From a virus: a DNA stretch of 29,345 nt. The position numbers and the translations under genes were made by a program. Location of the stretch: positions 1 through 29,345 of IMG/VR virus record IMGVR_UViG_3300035116_000011; one strand, given 5' to 3'. The notes beneath the pieces were generated by a model. That model was not told the DNA's origin. It did not search any database and saw only the letters and a program-made list of their open reading frames with translations. Of this stretch, positions 23,710-29,345 are shown piece after piece; position 1 is the first letter of the stretch; the number at the start of each line of letters is the position of its first letter.

Positions 23710-25598
23710 TGCCGAGAGTCAAACTGCCGAACGGAAAGACCGCATCCTTCCCCGAGAGCATGAGCATGCAGGATATTCAGTCTGCAATCGAGTCAGACCC
23801 CAACTCTGGCGCTCTCCCCGCTGGCGCGACTGGCTCACTTCCCGGCGTGCCGACGCCTAGCCGCAATCTGAACTACGTCGCCAACATCGACAGCCCCACG
23901 AATCTGGTATCCGGCGCCTGGAGCGGCATCAAGAATTTGTTCACCCCTCAGACGGTAGCGGGAATGGGCCAGCCATTCATGGCCTCGGGCATGGCACCGG
24001 GCGGCATATATCCGACCACCGCTCCGATGGGAATGGGCGACACCGGCAAAACGTCGCTGCGCCTCAACACGCAGGCTCAAGGTGCCGCGCAGCAGCAGCA
24101 GGGCGAGCAGGGGATGTATGCGGTCAGTCATCCGATGGAGACTATCGGCAACGTGGCCGGTCCTGCATTGCTCACGGCGGGGCTGACGAAGGCTGTAAGG
24201 TTAGGGGTCCCCGCGTTCAAAGGCGCAATTACCGGAGACGTGAACGCGCCTATACCGGGCCAGACGATCACGCCCGCAGAGCGGTTCGCGGCCATGAAAA
24301 GCATGGGCATCAATCCAGATGCGGCGGAAGCGACGAACTCTCCATTCCTAAAGACCGTCAAGAAAGTGAATCAGAACAGCCTTACGGCTGCGCCCATATA
24401 CGAGAGGACTGCCGCAGGCAACGTTCAGGCCTTGCAAGACTTCACCGGCAATACGCTCGATACCATGTCTCCGCTCTCGCCTGAAGAGGGCGGCGCGGCG
24501 GTTCAAAAAGGATTATTGCGGCATCAGGGCGAACTCAAGCAAGCCGCAACTACGGGGTTCAACGCGCTCGATACCCAAGTGGGGGACAAGCCCATTCCCG
24601 GCGCAAAGGGGCTTCAGCAGCAAGCCAAGAACATCGTCGCGCAGAATGCGGAGTATTACCGCCTGCACCCGGAACTGGAGCCGACACGGGCAACGGCCAT
24701 CGTTAAGGATTTAGCTCGCGGCGGTCCCGCAACCAAGCCAGCGCCCAAGGTTGTTCCAGGCTTCGGCGCGGCATCGGCTACGCCTCCCGCAGCGGTCCCG
24801 CCGCGCGTCCCAACATACACGGAACTGCACCGGCTACGCTCCGACCTGCTCGACTTCAACAATACCAATCCTGATCTTGTGAAGAACCAGTCAAACGCAT
24901 GGATTTCGCAGTTGGCGGGGGCGGCGGATCAAGCCATCACATCCGGCGAAGGCGGGTTGACGCCTGACCAGGTGCAGACGTTCCGCACGGCGAACGAAGC
25001 ATGGAAAACCATGAAGGGCACGTATGACAATCCGCAAAGCCCTTTGTACAGCGCGGCGCGAACGGCTGAACCTTCGAGGCTCGTGGGCGGAATCTCTAAG
25101 ACTCCCGAGATGGCGCGCACGCTGACGAGTAACCTCACGCCGCAGGAAGTCGGGCCGATTCAGCGCGGCGTGGCTGAAGGTGCGCTCAAGACTACAGCGC
25201 AGGGACCGTACAACTTCAGGACGTTTCAAGGTACGTTCAACCGTCTCGCCCCGGACTATAAGCAGGCGCTTTACACGCCGCAGCAACTCGAAAGCTTGAA
25301 CAATATCGGGCAGGCGGGCAGCGTCCTGAACACGGACTTAAACCCTAGCGGGTCAGCGAAGTTGGGGCAGGGAATCGGAGAGGCAGGGGCGATGGGCGCA
25401 TCCCTATTGCATCCTGTGGCGCTGGCTGGAAATGTGCTCTATCACGGGGCGCAGCATCTGATCGGTCGCGCCATGAACAATCCCGCAGTCGTGAACGCCC
25501 TGATGCGGAGCAGCGCCCTTACGCCTCCGACTCCGGGTCTTTATCCGGGTCTGTTTGGTGCGGCGGCGACGGCTGGCGCTGGTAACCGGAATAGGTAG
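23709..25598 (+). CDS. Large internal virion / DNA-ejection protein
   Basis: A 629-aa protein, the last gene of the internal-core cassette; its ATG overlaps the preceding TAA. It opens with 'RVKLPNGKTASFPESMSMQDIQSAIESD', a small domain often found at the N-terminus of large phage virion proteins. The middle is helical with Ala/Gln/Thr bias, and there are hydrophobic Gly/Ala stretches near 150-170 and again near 560-585 ('EAGAMGASLLHPVALAGNVLYHGAQHLIG'), which could enter membranes. I see no lytic transglycosylase motif of the T7 gp16 kind. Its 3' end overlaps the antisense 52-aa gene by 80 bases. Confidence 0.6.
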   Translation: MPRVKLPNGKTASFPESMSMQDIQSAIESDPNSGALPAGATGSLPGVPTPSRNLNYVANIDSPTNLVSGAWSGIKNLFTPQTVAGMGQPFMASGMAPGGIYPTTAPMGMGDTGKTSLRLNTQAQGAAQQQQGEQGMYAVSHPMETIGNVAGPALLTAGLTKAVRLGVPAFKGAITGDVNAPIPGQTITPAERFAAMKSMGINPDAAEATNSPFLKTVKKVNQNSLTAAPIYERTAAGNVQALQDFTGNTLDTMSPLSPEEGGAAVQKGLLRHQGELKQAATTGFNALDTQVGDKPIPGAKGLQQQAKNIVAQNAEYYRLHPELEPTRATAIVKDLARGGPATKPAPKVVPGFGAASATPPAAVPPRVPTYTELHRLRSDLLDFNNTNPDLVKNQSNAWISQLAGAADQAITSGEGGLTPDQVQTFRTANEAWKTMKGTYDNPQSPLYSAARTAEPSRLVGGISKTPEMARTLTSNLTPQEVGPIQRGVAEGALKTTAQGPYNFRTFQGTFNRLAPDYKQALYTPQQLESLNNIGQAGSVLNTDLNPSGSAKLGQGIGEAGAMGASLLHPVALAGNVLYHGAQHLIGRAMNNPAVVNALMRSSALTPPTPGLYPGLFGAAATAGAGNRNR

Positions 25599-25677
25599 GA
25601 ATCTTGGCCTCAAGCAAGCCCTGCACGAAGAGGTAGATCAACAACCCGGCAAGAAACAACGGAAACGAAATCCACAT
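25519..25677 (-). CDS. Small membrane protein, 52 aa
   Basis: A short minus-strand gene with an ATG at 25677 (AGAGGAAA upstream) and a TAA ending at 25519. The product starts with a membrane helix (about 2-22, 'WISFPLFLAGLLIYLFVQGLL') and has a Pro-rich, charged tail ('SPPHQTDPDKDPESEA'). It is the most distal gene of the minus-strand operon that begins with mazE and lies antisense over the last 80 bases of the core-protein gene, so the two transcription units converge and overlap here. The role is unknown. Topology would suit a spanin-like or regulatory peptide, but there is no supporting motif. Confidence 0.6.
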   Translation of the reverse strand: MWISFPLFLAGLLIYLFVQGLLEAKIPTYSGYQRQPSPPHQTDPDKDPESEA

Positions 25678-25766
25678 TTACTTTCCTCTCAATTTCCAAG
25701 CATAGCAACGGAGAACGCACGCGGCGATGCCACTATTGCGCCATAACAGAGAGGGCGCGGGTTTAG

Positions 25767-26018
25767 TTACTGGGCGCTCTCCTGTTGCGGCCTCTGCCGG
25801 TCTTCGAGAGCGGAGATGCGCTTGTCCAGATTGAGTTTGTCTTCGAGCGATTGAAAGCGCACATTGAATTTGTCCTCGAGCGATTGAAAACGAAAATCTA
25901 CCGCTCTGAATTTCTCCTCCATCAGTTCGCGCAGGGCTTTCTGCTCCGCCTCGATTCGTTCCAGTTTGGGCAAGAGCAGCCGCTCCATGCCCGCCAACAC
26001 GCTTTCGACTACGGTCAT
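25767..26018 (-). CDS. Coiled-coil protein with 11-residue tandem repeat
   Basis: An 83-aa wholly helical, charged protein with AGGAGAA before the ATG. It begins with a short amphipathic helix ('VLAGMERLLLPKLERIEAEQKAL'). It then shows the repeat 'RFQSLEDKFNV'/'RFQSLEDKLNL', encoded by a 33-bp tandem DNA repeat. An 11-residue period is typical of right-handed or straight coiled coils. It sits in the minus-strand operon below MazEF. The function is unknown; such proteins can be oligomerisation or membrane-scaffold factors. Confidence 0.72.
   Translation of the reverse strand: MTVVESVLAGMERLLLPKLERIEAEQKALRELMEEKFRAVDFRFQSLEDKFNVRFQSLEDKLNLDKRISALEDRQRPQQESAQ
25830..25895. repeat. 33-bp tandem repeat within coiled-coil gene
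   Basis: Two adjacent 33-bp copies (25830-25862 and 25863-25895) differ at only a few positions and encode the duplicated 11-residue unit. Copy number could change by slippage while keeping the frame, lengthening or shortening the coil in steps of 11 residues. Confidence 0.8.
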
Positions 26019-26045
26019 TGATCCATTCTCCTGATGTCGGAACGG

Positions 26046-26237
26046 CTATACGCCCCCTTCGAGATCGTCAAGCCTGCGCCGGTGTTCCTGTGTGATCGCC
26101 AGCAAAGCCATGATTTGCATGTGCGTTTCCGTCAGTCCTTCGTGGACAAGAACGGAAAGTTTGGCCGTCGTCACTGCCAACTCGGTCAGCGAACTGGCCA
26201 AAGTCTCCATTGTCTTTTCCATTTCCTTCATCGTCAT
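26046..26237 (-). CDS. Small helical protein, 63 aa
   Basis: An ATG at 26237 with AAAAGGT upstream. The product is helical: a charged N-terminus ('MTMKEMEKTMETL'), a long Ala/Leu/Thr-rich helix ('LASSLTELAVTTAKLSVLVHEGL'), and a second helix ('MQIMALLAITQEHRRRLDDLE'). It is likely a coiled-coil or four-helix oligomer without a clear membrane segment. It is placed between the 58-aa membrane protein and the 83-aa coiled-coil protein, all co-transcribed below mazEF. No family is recognised. Confidence 0.7.
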   Translation of the reverse strand: MTMKEMEKTMETLASSLTELAVTTAKLSVLVHEGLTETHMQIMALLAITQEHRRRLDDLEGGV

Positions 26238-26242
26238 TCGGT

Positions 26243-26419
26243 CTACCTTTTCAGCATGTTGATGTCGGAACGAATGGCTCGAAGTTCGGTCGCCAGCTCG
26301 GAGCGCAGGTTTGATATCTGAGTGGACAGGTAAAAGAACCCCACTTGATTGATCACCAATGCAAGAAGGATCAGCACTGACGGAATGCCGATGGAAAGGT
26401 AAAGCTGCTGGTTTGTCAT
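26243..26419 (-). CDS. Small membrane-anchored coiled-coil protein
   Basis: A 58-aa protein starting at 26419 with an ATGA overlap with the mazF stop, so it is translated with the toxin-antitoxin pair. Residues about 7-31 are a membrane helix ('YLSIGIPSVLILLALVINQVGFFYL'), followed by a coiled coil ('ISNLRSELATELRAIRSDINML'). Short proteins opening 'TNQQ.Y..IGIPS' with this build are familiar to me from Acidobacteriota genomes, where their role is not known. The 64-aa protein at 15325 has the same design. Confidence 0.78.
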   Translation of the reverse strand: MTNQQLYLSIGIPSVLILLALVINQVGFFYLSTQISNLRSELATELRAIRSDINMLKR

Positions 26420-26787
26420 CGAGCCCTGATCTCCTCGTGTTTTCGCGGGGCGATTTGGAGCAGAACCGCAAGGTATTGACGCACCTTGGAGACAGTGACG
26501 GCGGAAGCCTTGGAATGGAATTCGGCGTGGCGGACGACCCAATCCAGACTCTTGACTTGATCGACCAGCACGGCTCCTTCGACGCCGCCAACCGAAACCG
26601 GCAGAGTAAACGGATAAGGCTTGACCTTGCTGGTCAGAGGGCAAACGATAGCCAGACCGCTGGCCCGGTTATAGCGCAGATCAGTCAACACCAGCGCGGG
26701 CCTGCGCTTGGCTTGCTCTCTACCCACTTGAGGGTCGAAGTCGATGAACACGATGTCACCCGTGTCGGGAACATAGGGCGTCACCAT
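26416..26787 (-). CDS. mazF: MazF/PemK-type toxin (mRNA interferase)
   Basis: A 123-aa toxin with the family blocks in order: 'GDIVFIDFDPQVGREQAKRRPALVLTD' (residues about 10-36, including the conserved Gly-Asp and Arg), 'IVCPLTSKVKPYPFTLPV', and 'AVLVDQVKSLDW'. MazF proteins are sequence-specific endoribonucleases. Length is normal and no block is missing, so the toxin is probably functional. It overlaps the mazE stop by 7 bases, and its own stop overlaps the 58-aa gene. In a phage, MazEF could serve as an addiction module for the lysogen or as an exclusion device. Confidence 0.93.
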   Translation of the reverse strand: MVTPYVPDTGDIVFIDFDPQVGREQAKRRPALVLTDLRYNRASGLAIVCPLTSKVKPYPFTLPVSVGGVEGAVLVDQVKSLDWVVRHAEFHSKASAVTVSKVRQYLAVLLQIAPRKHEEIRAR

Positions 26788-27026
26788 TCGATGATTTCTT
26801 TCCCAATCTCCGCGCCCAGCGATACCTCCGCATAGCGATTCTCGGGAGTGATCTGAGCCACCATTTGCGCCAGCGTGGGCAACTTGCTTATCCGATGCAA
26901 TTGCACGATGCCTTCAAGCACGACAATTTCCAGCGCATCACCGGCCTGAAATTGAACATCTTCCGCCACTGGTTTCGGAATCCTCACCGCCAAGCTATTA
27001 CCCCATTTCAATACCTGAGCCTGCAT
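26781..27026 (-). CDS. mazE: MazE-type antitoxin (AbrB-fold)
   Basis: An 81-aa antitoxin. The N-terminal swapped-hairpin DNA-binding domain is plain: 'VLKWGNSLAVRIPKPVAEDVQFQAGDALEIVV'. The C-terminal part ('ITPENRYAEVSLGAEIGKEIIEW') is the expected extended, acidic toxin-binding tail. GGAGG lies 4 bases before the ATG. It is the first gene of the minus-strand operon and is likely to repress its own promoter through the ATGTA/TACAT palindrome just upstream. Confidence 0.93.
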   Translation of the reverse strand: MQAQVLKWGNSLAVRIPKPVAEDVQFQAGDALEIVVLEGIVQLHRISKLPTLAQMVAQITPENRYAEVSLGAEIGKEIIEW

Positions 27027-27035
27027 GGTTCCTCC

Positions 27036-27051
27036 ATGTATCTACATTGTA
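27036..27051 (-). promoter_or_regulatory. mazE promoter -10 box with palindromic operator
   Basis: On the minus strand TACAAT (27051-27046) forms a -10 box 19 bases before the mazE start. The inverted repeat ATGTA-tc-TACAT (27036-27047) overlaps it and the likely start of transcription. AbrB-fold antitoxins bind such short palindromes, so this is a good candidate for autoregulation. No clear -35 box is seen. The fibre gene on the + strand starts only 19 bases further on. Confidence 0.45.
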
Positions 27052-27069
27052 TCACTAACGGGAGATGAG

Positions 27070-29345
27070 ATGCGCAGACTGGTCTGGATTGCCGTGACTA
27101 TGATCGCTCTACCGATTTGGGCGCAGACGCCCCCGCCGACCATGACGCAGTACACGGGAACGGTGCGCGACCTGACCGGCGCGGTTGTCACATCTGGCCG
27201 TATCACCTGGCAGACCAATGCCCCGGCCGGCGGAGCAATCGCCGGGACAGGCTCATTCGTCTCTACCACGGTCAGCTGCCAGATCAACGCCACAGGCAAC
27301 CCCGTCGCCTCGTCCGATGGCACCAGCCCCTGCCAGATCGTAAATAATACGGCTTTGACGCCCACCGGCACGTCCTACAAAATCTGCATTCAGGCATACA
27401 ATGCGCAGCCGGGTTCCTGTTTCAACAGCTTCGCCGTCGGCGGAACCGTTGACATTTCCACCATCGTGCCTACGCCGACCACGCAGCCCTATTACGGAAC
27501 CCCTGGCTCAGCGATGGGTCCACTAGGACCAACCGGACCAACCGGACCCATTGGACCCACCGGCCCTCCTGGACCGATAGGGCCAATAGGGCCAAGCGGC
27601 GGCCCTCCTGGACCGACAGGGCCAACGGGTCCAAGCGGACCTCCAGGCGGATCGCTTAGTTATCCTGGCGTAGTCTCCGATGGCTCCAACGGCATGATGG
27701 CGTCCAGTGGTGGATTCACCGGGCAGCAGATCGGAGCCCTACGCTACGCTTCACAGTATGGTGACAAGAGCACCAACGGCATCGGCAATTGTCTAGCTGG
27801 GACCGGGAACACTTGTATAGCTGATCCGACCTACGGCTTAACGGAGCAGCCTACTTGGAATAGTTTTCCTCCCGGCCCCAATCATCTTACCGATCTTCGT
27901 TTGAACGTGACCGGCAACACCTATTCCGATTGGACACAATCTAGTGGACTTGTGCCCGCGCAGACTCTCACTTGCCTTAATAAACTCAACAACTCTCGCG
28001 CTTTCTGCAATCAGATCTACCATATGGATACTGCGACTGGTTTTAGTCTCGGCTCTGGCGGCGTACAAATAGGACCAGCCAATTGGCATATTGATGTTGC
28101 CAATGCTGGCAGCCATGTTACATACGCCGCCGGGATTTCAGAGGCGACGACTTGGTCGCATATAAAGACGGGAGTCGGAGATAACGTTGTGGAGTATCTC
28201 TACAACTGGGGGTGGGGAGGACGTATATCCGGGTCTGATGAAGGAACTAAGGCGTTTGCGGCGCAGAATAACGAGTACAACTATTTTTATGAAGGAAGAG
28301 TTACAAGCGGAGCGGGGACTGGTCCTACTCAGCTTATTACTTCGCCGGTATTTACAGGATCAGGAACTAATCCAAATGGCATTCCTATGCCGGGGTCTTT
28401 ACAAGGGGTGGGTCAGAGGATTATTGACACCACGGCAGGTGCGTCTTACAGTGGACACTTCACCAACATAAATACGTCGGGCTGTGTTGCAACCAGTTGT
28501 TCGAATGTGACGGTGGATTTTGCAGTTCCAGTTTCAAATGCTTGGGGTACGCAAGTCGGTGATGTGCTCACACCAATTAATACAACCTGTTTTTACTCAG
28601 CCTCTTCCCTTAATTCTGTAGCGAATGCAAGCGGAGGTTCTACGGTCTACACTGGTACGATTGTGGGCGGCGGCAGCACCTCACAAACGGGATGCGCAGT
28701 AACGATTGCGGGATTCTCGACCGGTGCTAATAATGGAACGTTCACCGTTTCTGCTTCCACCCCGACAACCATCACAGTAAACAATGCCAGTGGCACATCT
28801 GAAAGCGCCAGTGCAACCGAGAGCATAATCCCATTTGCAACCCTAAGGTCTGTAAACATCTCCAACGTGGGCGGAACGGGGTTTGATACTACTCATACGA
28901 TCTGTTTTGATTCTCAGTTCCACGAGTTTACAAAGCCAGTTTCAGTTACCAACCCCACCGGCCCTACCGCCACGCTCGTCATACCGCTCAGACGCGCTCA
29001 CGCAGCCGGAGCATGGATCATGCAGGGCGGTGCGTGTGGATATGGCGGTGAAGCGACAGCCTACAACGTTGCCGGTGGCGCTGGAGAGACTATCCGCTAT
29101 CTTTGGGATGTGATCGGGTCGACCGCAACCGATACGATTCAAGCGGTGATTTATTCTGGGGCTACAATTGAACAGGGTCTGCCGCCTATAGTCTCACAAG
29201 ACTATGGAAGCTTCAACATATCCAATCTCAGTAATAGTGGTACTACAGTTTATGGAACTTACGTGAGCGTAGGAACGTTTGTATCTGCGCCATACAGTGT
29301 ATTAAATAAAGGTTCTATGCTTATAGCTGGAGCTAGCGACTCGGC
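27070..29345 (+). CDS. Secreted-type fibre protein with collagen-like hinge (3' end outside window)
   Basis: The frame opens at an ATG (GGGAG 5 bases upstream) and has no stop up to the window edge, giving at least 758 residues. It starts with a signal peptide (Arg-Arg, hydrophobic '[15 protein letters not shown]', then Gln-Thr). An N-terminal beta domain (about 27-145) has '[20 protein letters not shown]', similar to Ig-like regulatory domains. Residues 150-194 are collagen-like Gly-Pro-x triplets with one break. The remainder is a long Gly/Thr/Ser/Asn-rich beta region with scattered Cys, like fibre shafts and receptor-binding heads. Codons before the hinge are G/C-ending like the rest of the window, whereas after it many end in A or T. 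It could be a tail fibre, or a host-surface protein made by the lysogen. Confidence 0.72.
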   Translation, partial: MRRLVWIAVTMIALPIWAQTPPPTMTQYTGTVRDLTGAVVTSGRITWQTNAPAGGAIAGTGSFVSTTVSCQINATGNPVASSDGTSPCQIVNNTALTPTGTSYKICIQAYNAQPGSCFNSFAVGGTVDISTIVPTPTTQPYYGTPGSAMGPLGPTGPTGPIGPTGPPGPIGPIGPSGGPPGPTGPTGPSGPPGGSLSYPGVVSDGSNGMMASSGGFTGQQIGALRYASQYGDKSTNGIGNCLAGTGNTCIADPTYGLTEQPTWNSFPPGPNHLTDLRLNVTGNTYSDWTQSSGLVPAQTLTCLNKLNNSRAFCNQIYHMDTATGFSLGSGGVQIGPANWHIDVANAGSHVTYAAGISEATTWSHIKTGVGDNVVEYLYNWGWGGRISGSDEGTKAFAAQNNEYNYFYEGRVTSGAGTGPTQLITSPVFTGSGTNPNGIPMPGSLQGVGQRIIDTTAGASYSGHFTNINTSGCVATSCSNVTVDFAVPVSNAWGTQVGDVLTPINTTCFYSASSLNSVANASGGSTVYTGTIVGGGSTSQTGCAVTIAGFSTGANNGTFTVSASTPTTITVNNASGTSESASATESIIPFATLRSVNISNVGGTGFDTTHTICFDSQFHEFTKPVSVTNPTGPTATLVIPLRRAHAAGAWIMQGGACGYGGEATAYNVAGGAGETIRYLWDVIGSTATDTIQAVIYSGATIEQGLPPIVSQDYGSFNISNLSNSGTTVYGTYVSVGTFVSAPYSVLNKGSMLIAGASDS
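27562..27639 (+). repeat. 39-bp tandem duplication in the collagen-like segment
   Basis: Two adjacent 39-bp units (27562-27600 and 27601-27639) are alike except at a handful of bases, mostly third positions, and encode about four Gly-x-y triplets each. Further, shorter repeats (GGACCAACC and variants) lie just before. The segment is prone to expansion, contraction and recombination. Confidence 0.8.

Noticed and set aside
26359-26835. 158-aa + strand frame opposite mazF
   Set aside because: Antisense shadow of a clearly recognised toxin gene.
27042-27371. 109-aa minus-strand frame at the start of the fibre gene
   Set aside because: Antisense to a signal peptide and Ig-like domain in a frame open for over 750 codons; no ribosome site.

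Overview
The window is a contiguous stretch of a temperate, tailed bacteriophage genome that is very probably short-tailed (podovirus-like). From left to right it holds a site-specific recombination module, a phage attachment site, an early or accessory segment, and then an almost complete virion-assembly operon on the + strand: small and large terminase, a large P22-size portal, scaffold, HK97-fold coat protein, adaptor, a tail hub/nozzle candidate, fibres, and internal core (DNA-ejection) proteins. No tape-measure, sheath, baseplate or tail-tube gene is seen. There is no complete tRNA or rRNA gene, no CRISPR array, no recognisable repressor, replication gene or endolysin.

Host: the DNA is GC-rich with G/C-ending codons. 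The integrase carries a Tyr-x-x-Arg-His box, and several tiny genes encode an N-terminal membrane helix followed by a short coiled coil, a style I associate with Acidobacteriota. The host assignment is an inference of moderate to low certainty.

Layout: (1) 52-2013, excisionase-like HTH protein, tyrosine integrase and an unknown gene, overlapping or one base apart. (2) 2014-2520, a non-coding region with the 3' half of a tRNA-Thr(CGT) gene flanked by two pairs of 11-bp-phased G(T/C)CACAG repeats, which reads as attP. Because int lies on one side of it and the virion genes on the other, the window looks like an unintegrated (circular or virion) phage genome rather than a prophage edge. (3) 2521-3565, two + strand genes of unknown role and a strong terminator. 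(4) 3640-4563, a minus-strand cargo operon of a coiled-coil protein, a 55-aa zinc ribbon and a secreted repeat protein. (5) 4948-14106, the packaging and head operon, in which a 68-aa protein resembling Acb2/Tad1-type anti-CBASS sponges sits between portal and scaffold; a terminator follows the coat gene. (6) 14163-25598, connector, tail, fibre and internal virion genes. The last four (GNAT-fold 132 aa, 212 aa, 516 aa, 629 aa) have the order and sizes expected of a T7 gp13-gp14-internal-core cassette. (7) 27070 to the right edge, a secreted-looking, collagen-hinged fibre gene that runs out of the window.

Minus-strand islands interrupt the late operon at four or more joints: the 3640-4563 operon, a small TM/coiled-coil gene at 15325-15519, a HigBA toxin-antitoxin pair at 18221-18926, and a MazEF-led operon with four more tiny genes at 25519-27026. 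These look like lysogenically expressed cargo (morons) placed between late transcription units. Together with the Acb2-like gene they give this phage at least three candidate host-interaction or defence-related functions inside its structural region.
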